Shown: in pieces, positions 14,853 through 26,073 of the stretch
Position numbering within the stretch: position 1 is the stretch's first letter
Layout: every line of letters begins with the position of its first letter
Source of the DNA: Halichondria panicea
Lineage: Eukaryota; Porifera; Demospongiae; Suberitida; Halichondriidae
DNA: 64,000 nucleotides
Assembly: GCF_963675165.1 (NCBI RefSeq)
Contig: NC_087385.1
Location: 4,946,412-5,010,411 of the forward strand
Direction of reading: 5' to 3'
The notes under the pieces: generated by a model
Databases searched by the model: none
What the model saw: the letters and a program-made list of their open reading frames with translations, nothing else
What the model was told of the DNA's origin: nothing
Position numbers and translations under genes: made by a program

Positions 14853-15505
14853 TTATACATTTTGAACAAATCCTTTTCCATCGAGGGCTGCTTTCATACG
14901 GATTTGGCTGAGGCAGCGAGCTGCCACATCTATGAAAGGCCTGTAGATAGTCACAAGTGGCATGGTGATCAGGGGTATAATGGCTGCCATCCAGAAAATA
15001 TAGAGACGAAAAACAGGGCTCCAAATCCACGAGTAGAGGAATGCTGTGAAACCATTTAGCAGAGCATAAACTATCATTAGTGGAATACCAATCACAAAGA
15101 CAAAGGCGTGATAGGTGATGAGCTTTGTCCACTTGTAGACAATTTCGGTGATGTCATGCAACGGCTTTGCCAAACTAGTCTTCTTGTGCTCATGGAAGAC
15201 CGCATCAAACTCGAGCTGTGTGTATGTGTATTGAGATAGATGTAGTTGGGAATTTCAGCGTGTATATATGGTTATACAGGTGGTCCAAAGCTTACATTGA
15301 GATATTTTTGTTGTGGGACATCTCCTGGGTCTATTGGAAGTATTATGTCTGAGTCATTCTCGGACTGCTGATTGTTGTCATCATTATTTCCCTCGCCACG
15401 GTTTTCTAGCTGCTGAACATTTCCCAGATATGGGTGGTATCCAGGGGCAGTGGGTGAGGCCACTTGATGGACACCTTGTTGATATACAGGAGGCCTGGTC
15501 TCCAT
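14853..15505 (-). CDS. Caveolin-like protein, copy 2
   Basis: Exons 15296-15505 (70 codons) and 14853-15215 (120 codons plus stop), GT-AG intron of 80 bp, phase 0; 190 aa. Exon 1 begins METRPPVYQQGVHQ and lacks the ~7 extra residues of copy 1. Exon 2 differs from the copy 1/3/4 type in about 15 positions (e.g. IGIPLMIVYALLNGFTAFLYSWIWSP, Tyr replacing Trp after LMIV) but keeps the signature Phe and Glu, GIP, the P132 equivalent and RPFIDVAARCLSQIR. Closest to copy 6, defining a subtype. Frame open. Same strand as copies 3 and 4 upstream of it. Confidence 0.88.
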
Positions 15506-15604
15506 TTCGTGCTTAATGCTTGATGCTAGTAGATGCAGCCCTAGTTCTAATTGTCATCACATGATTTGGTGGGCAATGAAGCTATATAAATACATGTTCC
15601 TTGT

Positions 15605-16692
15605 TAGCCTCGATCCCAGGCCGAGTTTTCGCTTTTATAACGGTTAGGCGAACAACTGGGCCTGGTACTAGTTGTCTGCGCATGCGTCAAATTTTCATTG
15701 TATATTTGTGGTCGGCAAAAATATTTAATAAATCAATAATAGAAATTTGTACACAGAAAATGCACAGAGTGAGTACACAAAAGATGCACATAGGGAGCTG
15801 CTTCACAAAGGCCTGGGGAGTTGCCAGTTGTGCTGCAGCACAATTACAGTGACCCAGGGCAACTTCAGGATGATTGAATGCCTTCAAATTACGTTTCAAA
15901 AAGATTTAGCAGGCTGCTGGACTTCTCTGATTCTAGGCCCCAACTCGTAACTCATTGCTTGAGAAAACGTAGATTCTCTTGATGTCTCTGAGCTACCCAG
16001 CAACGCTCGAATGAGCAGGTCATACTCCAGTCCTGTGTCTGTGAGTATAGGACAATATTAAAAGAAACCAAAGACGGTTAAACCCTTACCTCAAACTGTC
16101 CAGTCTCGTCCGTTAGTATAGCCAAGAGGAGCACTGTTGGGATAGCTGGATATTAGCCATTGCTCCTGTACAGAGAAGTAGACATTTTAAATACGTGTAG
16201 ATCTATACATATTAAATTTCTCGGTTATAGTGTCATTGTCGACGAGCTGATGATGGCAGCACCAAGTTCTCTAGCTCACACTCTTCACTTGATCCACCAT
16301 ATTAATGATGAAACTATAGTCTACCTACATTCTTGCCAAACATGAACAAGACTTGATAGCATAGCCGGCCATAGGGCCCACACAAAAATATCTGACCTTA
16401 ACAAGCTTGACAAAGCTTTATACCTCTTCCCTTGTTGTTCAGTCTTCAGAATAAGCTTCAGAGAAGAGAGAAGCTTCAGCTAAGAGCCATTCCAATCGAT
16501 TCCAATAATGATAAAACGGGAACTGACTTCTAGTACACGATAGTACACGAATATAAATGTCACGAAAGTGAACGAGAATATCCATTCGTCAGAATCTGAC
16601 GAACGATTGACGCATGCGCAGACAACTAGTACCAGGCCCAGTTGTTCGCCTAACCGTTATAAAAGCGAAAACTCGGCCTGGGATCGAGGCTA
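15605..16692. mobile_element. Mutator-like TIR element with 9-bp target duplication (1.09 kb)
   Basis: Ends TAGCCTCGATCCCAGGCC and its inverse; flanked by GTTCCTTGT on both sides (just before 15605 and at 16693-16701). Interior is the reverse complement of the 7068-8198 element. It interrupts the 5' flank that copies 2 and 6 share. Confidence 0.9.
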
Positions 16693-18074
16693 GTTCCTTG
16701 TGCATTAAATAGCCATACATAAACAATGAATGTTTTTATTGTCTTCCCACTACTTTCTCTTACTAATGCATGGCCGATGTATAACTTATTACTGCTCTGC
16801 ACATTACAGATGGAGTTCGATCTGATACGTACCTCTACATTACTCTAAAATCTACCATTAATCTTTTCACCTCACTTGACATACAGAGCTTGTTCAGTTA
16901 CTATGGAAACTGAACTATTTTGCCACTATTCGGTGGAACCAATTATGGCTATGTGTAATGGTAGCTACTATATATATACGAGTAGGGGAATGCCGTTATG
17001 CCATTGACATGTAAAAGCGGTCCTCCGATGGAAAAGGGAAGGATTTGTTCTAATGAGCCATATAGATAGAAGGCACGGTAAGGAGCTAGTAAGCAAGCCC
17101 TTAGTCTCGAATTCCACGGTTCTCTTGTAAGCGTGGGAGGGAGAGAACCTTCTCTCCCTCCCACGCTTACAAGAGAAATTCGAGCAAGCCGGCCCTGTGG
17201 TTTGGCTACAGGTACAAGGTGTTTATTAATTTTTACATACAGCACATGCAGGCGGTATATTGTAGGTATATTGTATGGTCTTGCAACTCGCTGAACTTTT
17301 TAACATTAACCGGCTCTAGATCTAGTATTTTCTGATTGTGTGCATGTCTGGAAAAGGTAGAAGGATATACCAGCACGGAATGGCTGTACCCATAACCTAG
17401 CTGACTTCATTCAGAGAGAAAGTGAATGTACAGAGGATGTCTACCATGATGTACAGCCGGCCAATGCATGATTGTTTTGTGACATCATAAAATTATGCAT
17501 TTAAATGGGCGTGTTCCTGACATTTTTCGGCGCGCAATTAAGCGCGCACTATTCCAGCCACTGGATCCACCTCTGTTGAGTACGTGCTACACTAACAAAC
17601 CTCCATAAAACGGAAACCATTGGGAATAGCCTTTTTTGTCCGTTTTAGAGAGTTGTTAGTTGGGAGGTTTCAATTACAATTTTAATACATGTATGAGTCG
17701 ATCCTATAAGTGTATCTTGGAGCTATATAGTAACGGAGTAGAAAGGTGGCCGTTCCTGAGAGGTTGCTTTACATTCAGTGTAGTCTAGTTTCAATCCGGA
17801 CTTGAGCTGAGGTTGGTTGCTCTTCAGAGTTATAGACGTTATGGAGGTTCCACTGTAGCAATTGCATGCTAACTAGAAACTAGCAACTACGAGTTGAGTA
17901 GAAGTCAGGGCCATCGACTCAGTTGTAACTTCGAAAGAAAAGTAATGCAAAACTCATATAAAAGCTACATACTACAAAAAACTCATTATAATTGAGAGGA
18001 TCAGGAAGGGAATTGTGGCAATCACATAACAAGATGCGTGTACAGTATACCGTTAGTAACATTAAAAGTCCTCA
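16693..18074. repeat. Intergenic caveolin repeat block (copy 2 to copy 3)
   Basis: No intact gene. The block recurs at about 19260-21110, 27960-30860 and 32990-34625. It holds a scrambled relic of caveolin exon 2 (about 16976-17065), the 54-bp hairpin at 17122-17175, and a GCGCGCAATTAAGCGCGC inverted repeat near 17530. The last ~500 bp are a shared 3' flank ending at the caveolin stop. Confidence 0.8.
17122..17175. repeat. Perfect 26-bp inverted repeat (hairpin), block A
   Basis: Two 26-base arms, the left beginning CTCTTGTAAGCGTGGGAGG, separated by only CC. The same hairpin occurs at 19709-19762 and 33433-33486, and in mutated form at 28383-28439. Confidence 0.93.
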
Positions 18075-18753
18075 TTATACATTTTGAACAAATCCTTTTC
18101 CATCGAGGGCTGCTTTTACATAGATCTGACTGAGGCAGCGAGCTGCCACATCTGTCAAAGGCCTGAAGATGGTCACCAGTGGCATGGTAACCAGAGGTAG
18201 TGTAGCTGCAATCCAGAAGATAGTGATACGCATAGCAGGACTCCAAAGCCACGAGTAGGTGAATGCCGTTATGCCATTTACCAGAGCCCAGACTATCATT
18301 AGTGGAATCCCAATGATAATCACAAAGACGTGATAAGTGATGAGCTTCGTCCATTTGTAGACAATTCCGAGGATATTGTGCATTGGCTTCACCAAACTGG
18401 TCTTCTTGTGCTCGTGGAAGGCCGCATCAAACTCAAGCTGCATGTGTGTATCCATGCATGGTGAGTAGCTAATAACAAGAATAACATGCATGCACCATAA
18501 TATAGGTATCGGGGATTGCAGTGCTATGGCTTACACTGAGGTATTTTTGTTGTGGGACATCTCCTGGGTCAATTGGAAGTATTATGTCTGAGTCATTCTT
18601 GGACTGCTGATTGTTGTCATCATCATTTTTCTCGCCATGGTGTTGTACCTCTAGCTGCTCAATGTCTGCCTCATATGGCTGATATGATCCGGGGGCAGTG
18701 GGTAAGGTTTCTCGATGGACACCTTGTTGATATAGGGGAAGCTTGGTCTCCAT
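18075..18753 (-). CDS. Caveolin-like protein, copy 3
   Basis: Exons 18535-18753 (73 codons) and 18075-18437 (120 codons plus stop), phase 0 intron of 97 bp; 193 aa. N-terminus METKLPLYQQGVHRETLPTA; exon 2 is nearly identical to copies 1, 4, 7 and 8, with a few changes such as MHNILGIVYKWTK and SQIYVKAAL. The caveolin core features (signature Phe and Glu, GIP, P132 equivalent, RPLTDVAARC) are intact. Only ATG at 18753 is available; the ACTGAA codons before it match copy 1 codons 2-3, but the upstream ATG is lost. A possible TTATAAAAC box lies about 95 bp upstream. Best match is copy 7, whose 5' flank is also the same. Confidence 0.87.
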
Positions 18754-19080
18754 TTCAGTCAGATCTATTATAGGTGCTTGATGCTAGAAGAAATGGTGTT
18801 GATTGGCTACAAACTATGCAGCCTGCAGAATGACCAAAGTAGCATAGTTTTATAACCATTGCAGTTCATCACATGATTAATGAATTTACTGAAGCTCATC
18901 ACATGTGTATCATTATTGTACCAACAATGAATTTTATTTTACCTCAGAAGTAATATATACGTGGCCCTGAGTGCTATATACTCATATTCAAACATGTATA
19001 TAGTTTCTAGTTTGCATGCAGTTGCTTTATAGTATATAGAGTTGCATGGCAGTTGGCAGTTTGCAGTTGGTACTTCACAT

Positions 19081-19230
19081 TCCCCAGATATGGGTGGTAT
19101 ATCCAGGGTTAGGGTTAGGGTTAGGGGTTAGGGTTGGCAGTGGGTGAGGCCACTTGATGGACACCTTGTTGATATACAGGAGGCCTGGTCTCCATTTCGT
19201 GCTGCTTGATGCTAGTAGATGCAGCCCTAG
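19081..19230 (-). pseudogene. Caveolin exon 1 relic interrupted by telomere-type repeats
   Basis: Matches copy 2 exon 1 and its 5' flank (METRPPVYQQGVHQVASPTA region in reverse complement). Inside, at 19104-19135, there is GGGTTAGGGTTAGGGTTAGG and a little more, a short interstitial TTAGGG array. No donor or second exon follows, so it is a dead fragment. Confidence 0.85.
19104..19135. repeat. Interstitial telomere-type repeat (TTAGGG)n
   Basis: Four to five TTAGGG units, one with an extra G, inserted within the exon 1 relic. Shorter CCCTAA-type matches occur at about 50535-50550 in an AMPK gamma intron. Confidence 0.9.
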
Positions 19231-19708
19231 TTCTAATTGTCATCACATGATTTGGTGGGCAATATGAATATCTAAATACATGTTCCTTGTGCATTTAATA
19301 GCCATAATTATGCATAGAATGTTTTTATTGTCTTCCCACTACTTTCTCTTACTATACAATTAATGAATGGCCGATGTATATAACTTATTACTGCTCTGCA
19401 CATTACAAGTGGAGTTCGATCTGATACGTACCTCTACATTACTGTAGATCTAATCTTTTCACCTCACTTGAAATACAGAGCTTGTTACTACGGAAACTAA
19501 ACTATTTTGACCACTATTCGGTGGGACCAATTAGGCTATGTGTAATGGTAGCTACTATATATATACGAGTAGGGGAATGCCGTTATGCCATTGACATGTA
19601 AAAGCGGTCCTCCGATGGAAAAGGGAAGGATTCGTTCTAATGAGCCATATAGATAGAAGGTAGGGTAAGGAGCTAGTAAGTAAGCCCTTAGTCTCGAATT
19701 CCACGGTT

Positions 19709-19762
19709 CTCTTGTAAGCGTGGGAGGGAGAGAACCTTCTCTCCCTCCCACGCTTACAAGAG
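19709..19762. repeat. Perfect 26-bp inverted repeat (hairpin), block B
   Basis: Same 26+2+26 hairpin as at 17122-17175, unchanged. Confidence 0.93.
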
Positions 19763-21112
19763 CAGGCCGGCCATGTGGTTTGGCTATACATGTACAAGGT
19801 GTGAAATAGATTATTAATTTTTACAGGCGGTATTATGGTATCACTATGATCTTGCAACTCGCTGAACTTTTTAACATTAACATCTAGATCTGATTGTGTG
19901 CATGTCTGGAAAAGGTAGAAGGATATACCAGCACGGAATGGCTGTACCCATAACCTAGCTGACTTCATTCAGAGAGAAAGTGAATGTACAGAGGATGTCT
20001 ACCATGATGTGTACAGTACAGCCGGCCAACTTTCAATGAACTTGTGTTTTGTTGTGACATCATAATTAATGTAGATACCTAGTAAGGGGGTATTATGGGT
20101 CTCTTTGATAAAATGCTTCCAAAGTTCAAAAAGATAACCTGATTTTCATAATCACCATATTTAGGTGACTCATTGTACCAACATTTACCTTAAGCTGTTG
20201 AGAATGCATGGTTGTGGTCAATTAGTGGTAATTTGATTAATTGATTATTAATTTATACTTTCTACGGTAGTTCATGCTTGTAGTACAAGCCTCTACACCT
20301 CTTTTTTTTAGTGACCCATAATACCATCGTTCCCCAAAATTTGCATTTAGTAAAATTTATTTAAGTGACAATTGGAAAAAATAACCTGATTTTCATAATC
20401 CACCATATCTTAATTGTATTATGGCGTAAATTTTACTTTTTTCAACGATTATCTCCAGAGAAATTTATAATTAAGCTTAGGTGACTCATTATATCAACAT
20501 TTACCTTATGCATTTAAATGGGAGTGTTCCTGATATTTTTCGGCGCGCAATTAAGCGTGCCCTATATATCCCAGCCACTGGATCCACCTCTGTTGAGTAC
20601 GTGCTACACTAACAAACCTCCATAAAACGAAAACCATTGGGAACAGCCTTTTTTGTCCGTTTTAGAGAGTTGTTAGTTGGGAGGTTTCGATTACAATTTT
20701 AATACATGTATGAGTCGATCCTATATAAGTGTATGTTGGAGCTATATGGAGTAGAAAGGTGGCCGTTCCTGAGAGGTTGCTTTACATTCAGTGTAGTCTA
20801 GTTTCAATCCGGACTTGAGCTGAGGTTGGTTGCTCTTCAGAGTTATATAGACGTTATGGGTTGACCGTTCCACTGTAGCAATTGCATGCTAACTAGAAAC
20901 TAGAAACTAGCAACTACAAGTCGAGTAGAAATCAGGGCCATCGACTCAGTTGTAACTTCGAAAGAAATGTGAAATGAAAAGTAATGCAAAACTCATATAA
21001 AAGCTACATACTACAAAAAACTCATTATAATTGAGAGGATACAGGAAGGGAATTGTGGCAATCACATAACAAGATGCGTGTACAGTACCGTTAGTAACAT
21101 TAAAAGTCCTCA

Positions 21113-21764
21113 TTATACATTTTGAACAAATCCTTTTCCATCGAGGGCTGCTTTTACACGGATCTGACTGAGGCAGCGAGCTGCCACATCTGTCAAAGGC
21201 CTGAAGATGGTCACCAGTGGCATGGTAACCAGAGGTAGTGTAGCTGCAATCCAGAAGATAGTGATACGCATAGCAGGACTCCAAAGCCACGAATAGGTGA
21301 ATGCTGTTATGCCATTTACCAGAGCCCAGACTATCATTAATGGAATCCCAATGATAATCACAAAGACGTGATAAGTGATGAGCTTCGTCCATTTGTAGAC
21401 AATTCCGAGGATATCATGCATTGGCTTCACCAAACTGGTCTTCTTGTGCTCGTGGAAGGTCGCGTCAAACTCAAGCTGTGTGTGTATAAGAACAAGATAA
21501 AAACACCAAAATAATATAATTATAGGTATAGGTATGGCTTACACTGAGGTATTTTTGTTGTGGGACATCTCCTGGGTCTATTGGAAGTATTATGTCGGAG
21601 TCATTCTTGGACTGCGGATTGTTGTCATCATCGTTTCTCTCGTCATGGTGTTGTACCTCTAGCTGCTGAGCGTTTGGCTGGTATGATCCGGCCGGGGCAG
21701 TGGGTGAGGCTTCTTGATGGACATCTTGTTGATACATGGGAAGCTTGGTCTCCGTTTCAGTCAT
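21113..21764 (-). CDS. Caveolin-like protein, copy 4
   Basis: Exons 21543-21764 (74 codons) and 21113-21475 (120 codons plus stop), intron 67 bp, phase 0; 194 aa. N-terminus MTETETKLPMYQQDVHQE, ending DPGDVPQQKYLS; exon 2 has an open caveolin core with the same hallmark residues as copy 1. It starts at the first Met as copy 1 does. Exon 1 plus ~310 bp of 5' flank is an inverted copy of the copy 1 locus, so copies 1 and 4 are sister genes in opposite orientations. Confidence 0.88.
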
Positions 21765-22302
21765 ATAGACCTAGGTGCAGTACTTGATGCTAGTAGACGA
21801 AGAGTCAGTTGAAGTGTTAGTTGATGGCTGCAAACTATGACAAGTTTCTGCAGAATGGCAACCCTTAGTTTTAAAAATTTCCACACCCATTGCACATGAT
21901 TTGGTGGGCATGCAACAATGAATCTACTGGAATGTGCAGTTCATTATTGTACACAAAACAATGAATCTTGTTTGTTTTACTACTTAATTCACAATAGGTG
22001 TAGTTCTAATTGTGTCTAATAAAAACATGTGATTATAACAGGCCATATACAAGCATGTAGTTTCAATTGATGTGCATGTGACCATGCATGCATGTACTGT
22101 ATTTACAGCAGTAGTACAATCCTTTGATGTTTGACCACAATGAGCAATAATTACCGTATATGCTCGATCAGAGGCCGCTCTCAAATAGTATCCTAAAATG
22201 AAATGTTTAGTAGCCGCTCTCAAATGGTAGCAGTGAACTTTGACTCCAGTATTTCTGCACGTGGCAGCCATATTAATGCTAGCCTAGCAGCTAGGTGGAA
22301 GC

Positions 22303-22907
22303 TAGCCTCGATTCCAGGCCGCTCTTCCTCGAAGAGAGGGCCTGGTATCGACTGCTTGCGCATGCGCTAACCATTAGCCAGATACCGGCTAACACAGGAT
22401 AACAACGTGTATGCTCAGTAAAACAAAGACGTCACAACGAACGGAAGTGGATTGAAGGAAGTAGATAGAAAGTTCGATTGAAGGTTTCTAGCCCATCTCT
22501 GAGAAAGAGCTGATAGCTACCCGTAGCCTGCTATGCTAACAAAAGACCCACAGCCTGCAACAGTGTGGATGACAATCGTCTGAAGGGAGTGAAAGCTGAC
22601 AATAGCCTAATGGACAGGCCACGCCCATCTAATACTAACTTTGGTGAAAGTCTACTATACTGCTACTGGCTCTATCAGAAAGAAAATAGTTGTGCATAGC
22701 TGTACAACAAAACTACAGCTTTGTCTCTAGCTAGCTAGCTAGCTGGCTAAATAGCTCTGTGTATGACTTCAATACTTTGTCAGAATATTTTCGTGATAAA
22801 TTCAGTATTATAGGACATTTTACGGGAACAAATATCCAATAATGTTGCGCATGCGCAAGCAGTTAGTAGCAGGCCTTCTCTTCAGGGGAGGCTAGTGAAG
22901 GAGGCTA
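22303..22907. mobile_element. Mutator-like TIR element, left arm only, 9-bp target duplication
   Basis: Begins TAGCCTCGATTCCAGG and ends GGAGGCTA, with subterminal GCGCATGCGC. GGTGGAAGC flanks it at 22294-22302 and 22908-22916. The right arm has the uninterrupted single GGTGGAAGC target at about 40590, so the empty site is visible in the same window. No coding capacity. Confidence 0.93.
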
Positions 22908-23311
22908 GGTGGAAGCTTGTTAGTGCTTCACAAAGACTTTCTCATGGTAGAGTTGAGTTTATGCAGGTGATAAAAACTTTTGATGACATACTAAAAGTTG
23001 TTGAATTAGCTGGAGCTAGCTCTTGAACAGTGGTCTTTCTCGAATTGTAGCCTAGCTCCTCTGCCAGCAAAATGAAACATTTAGTAGCCGCGGTCTCTGA
23101 TCAAGCATATACGGTATGTGTACAGCATGTGTTCCCTCTGCAAACATTTTATTATGCCTCGCTGTACAGGGTGTGTATGGTTGTGGATGTGTATGCATTA
23201 ATCAGAGTTTGGTGGAGAAGTGTAAAATTTTGATCTGAGCAAAGTTTGTGAGTTGAGTATTAACAGGAGCCCATAAATAAGATAAGGAGCGGCTAACTTC
23301 AACGTATACTC

Positions 23312-23481
23312 GGGGATCACGTTTCGTAATTGCCGGTGAAACCGCACAGCTTGTATGGAAGCGACTAAGTGCTTGCAAACCGCAGCCCTGTATTGTGTAT
23401 AACACGTGTAGGGATTCAACCACTTAAGTGACTCTGCATATATGGAAGTGCGGTCATAACAACTTACAAAACGTGATCCCC
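23312..23481. mobile_element. Small TIR element (GGGGATCACGTTT ends), left arm
   Basis: 170-bp segment bounded by GGGGATCACGTTTCGTAA and an inverted near-match. The counterpart in the right arm is 40020-40189. No ORF of note. Confidence 0.7.
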
Positions 23482-23667
23482 GTAATCAGGCTCCTGGTAT
23501 TAATTAGACTTGTTTCTTTCTCTTTAGGGTTCTTGAGACTACTCTGAACAAGTCTGCCAATCTACTCATTGGCTCTCTGGCTGTATGTTTTATTTTGTTT
23601 CTGGTGAGTGTTTCCACTGTGCACATTGTTTTACAGTGCACCAACACTCGTCGCAAATGGATGTGTG

Positions 23668-24591
23668 TACCGTATTTACTTGATTAAACGCCCGGGTGTT
23701 TATTTCATATCGAAGTCTGTAGAGAGGGCGTTTAAACGAGACGGGCGTTTGTTCGAAACGGGCGTTTATTGTTAAGTCTACTCCAAACTCTTGCACAGCA
23801 ACAGTTATTATGCTCTTTTTGGCTGCTGCCACAGCTCTCAGCTTAAATTTAAGTCGTAGGAGTGATGTTCCTCCCTCTGTGTCGGTATCTCTCTCTCTGC
23901 CATCATAAATAGTATATATTATTCTATGCTACCATAGATTGAAGAGAGAGGGATAGGAAACGGAGTGGTGCACGTGATGATTTTACATTGAATCTGCAGT
24001 GGAGCCTCGAAAATTATCCGCGCTACGCCCTATGAACGAGGCTATTAAGCACACTTTTGCCGGGTAACTCCCAAAGCTGTGTTTCCTCGAGACATAATCT
24101 CTTTAGCAACTTAAAACACGCCTAGTCCATGAGCCATGTGTAGTACTTGCTAATGACTGACCACACCCAGTAAAAAGAGACTTTCCAATAAAGTTATATG
24201 TTCCCAAGGCTGTTTTAGAGCTATTGGAACATGTAACGTGTAAGCGTGCTGGTTATGACTACTACAATAGGTATAGACCTTGAAATATAAGTGAGTTGCA
24301 CGGACTAAGCACAGTTACTTGTAGTTTATTATGCACTGAGTGTAGAAATAGATATTGCTGTGATGGCCTCGATTAAACCGCACCGTAGCGCGGATGTTAC
24401 TCGAGATACAAACCGTTTCCTATCCCTCTAACTCTTCAATCTATGATGCTACCATGCTTGCAACTGGTTCCACGTGCTAATTCAGCTCCACCCACAGTGC
24501 CATGCCCCACACATGGGTAATTATTTAAGATGGGTGTTTATTGACAAAGACAGAGCTTTTACAGTGGGCGTTTAATCAAGTAAATACGGTA
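23668..24591. mobile_element. TACCGTA-ended element with a nested insertion, left arm
   Basis: TACCGTATTTACTTGATTAA at one end and its inverse at the other, with TA at the tips. Interrupted by the 513-bp element at 23933-24445. Right-arm counterpart is 39429-39832, uninterrupted. Confidence 0.85.
23933..24445. mobile_element. 513-bp TIR element, left arm only, 7-8 bp target duplication
   Basis: Ends CATAGATTGAAGAG and the inverse CTCTTCAATCTATG; inner inverted match GGGATAGGAAACGG. ATGCTAC flanks it at 23926-23932 and 24446-24452 (8 bp if one shared C is counted). The right arm has the single uninterrupted site. An 8-bp duplication would fit hAT; no transposase is present. Confidence 0.88.
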
Positions 24592-25397
24592 TGGTTCATA
24601 CTGTGCAGTTGTGTAGCTACTGTTGTAGTGTGGATTTGAAGTACATTTCTATATAATTATGTGATATTATCCTCCACTAGATTACAGAGATGTTGGGAGC
24701 CTCGCTGGAGTTGGGTGGTTTCCTAGCTGGTGTGGCCGTGAGCTCTCAGGGAGCCAGTGCTAACAGGGTACGGTTTCATAGCATAGCTCTCTTGTCACTA
24801 TAATAATACAGACATGCCGGTCATAGTCTACGCACATGTTTACTTTGGGTGTAATGTGATGCTGTCTGTGTTGTTTTTGTAGGTCAGAAAGTTGGTGAAG
24901 CCACTTAGAGACCTTTTTGCAGTGTTTTTTTTGCATCTCTAGGTCAGTGTAATTAATACATGCATTTCTGTGTTGTCTGTTTACCCTAAAAGCTGTTTTG
25001 TTGTTCTTGGTGTTGCTGTTGTATTGATTTAGGCATTATCACCTTCTGCTTACCATGGCTCGCTCTCTGCATTACTAATACTGAATTGACTTAAAATTTC
25101 GTTTTCTATAGGATTCCATGTATTCCCAACATTCTTGAGGTCGGAGTTTATCACTGTTTGTGCTGTCACACTGTTCATTATATTCCTCAAAGTAAGCCCC
25201 GAGGAGTTGTGAGATGTGGGCACACCCCACGCAATTAATTGGTGTGTCCACACAACTAAGTGGATGCTTAACCAATTAATGTGCTCAACCTGAATGTTTA
25301 AAAGACCCACACATATAAATGTATGTTTAACTACAGAAATTATAATGCCTTAATGCCCTCAAATACTTTCACCATGAGAACATTAATAGCCACTTAT

Positions 25398-25684
25398 CAG
25401 TGGCGTAGGCAGAGGGAGGCTGACGGGGCTAGAGCCCCCCCCCCCCTTTTTGTGCTCCATCAACTCCAACTTAGCTTGAATCACTGATCTGTCGATCTAT
25501 TTTGCATGCCTATAGTTACTAGAATGATGTCATTCAATATATATGTGGGCAGGGCCATCTAATACGCATGCTGACTGCTGAGGATAAGTGATGACCTTGG
25601 TAAAATTTCATGTTGTTCAGCGCCTGGTCTGGCTGCTCAACTGATTTGAGCCCTTCCCTTCCCAAAATCCTGGCTACGCCACTG
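25398..25684. mobile_element. CAGTGGCG-ended MITE in a TMCO3 intron, left arm
   Basis: 287 bp, ends CAGTGGCGTAGGC and inverted GGCTACGCCACTG, flanked by CTTAT/CTTAC (5 bp, one mismatch). Identical length and flanks at 38336-38622, so it predates the arm duplication. Similar architecture to 4817-5241. Confidence 0.8.
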
Positions 25685-26073
25685 CTTACCCTACACACAC
25701 GCACACACACACACACACAGTTCTCGCTGACGGTGGGGGTCCTGGGGCTGTTCCTCGGTCCCTGTCAGCCCAGTACGTGGACTCTCTCCCTCAGTCTGGC
25801 TCAGATGAGTGAATTCTCCTTCGTTCTGGCGAGCAGGGGGCGGAGACTCGGTATCGTATCCAGAGAGGTAAGTTACAGTGCCTTATAGTAGTACCTAACC
25901 ACATTGCACACACTAGCATTGCAACAGCATTCACATATGAAAGTATAATACCTATAAACAGTATACATGTATATATGGCTATAAAAAGGATTCTTTGCTA
26001 GCTTAATTCTAGTATACTACATGTATATACCTACCCTAATTGTTAGTTTTTTAATTGTCAGTTGGAGTAATTC

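Larger units (their letters stand above)
18754..21112. repeat. Caveolin repeat block with exon relics (copy 3 to copy 4)
   Basis: Contains a truncated caveolin exon 1 relic (19081-19230), a scrambled exon 2 relic (about 19566-19640) and the 54-bp hairpin (19709-19762). It also has a segment bounded by GTATTATGGGTC and its inverse (about 20092-20335), followed by the common 3' flank. No intact gene. Confidence 0.75.

Noticed and set aside
16949-17245. Possible gene across the hairpin (SLPPTLTREPW frame)
   Set aside because: It reads through an inverted repeat and scrambled exon relic; length and frame differ among the four blocks.
18022-18354. Alternative frame across caveolin exon 2 (starting MDEAHHLSRL), recurring in every copy
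   Set aside because: A shifted frame of the same strand as the caveolin, conserved only because the nucleotide sequence is; no family match.
21560-21787. Antisense frame over caveolin exon 1 (MGHLLGLLEVLC), recurring in every copy
   Set aside because: Complement of the coding exon; varies in length with the copy and has no start context or homologue.
23198-23423. Two overlapping 73-aa frames seen in both arms
   Set aside because: They lie in an inverted-repeat element and are conserved only by duplication.
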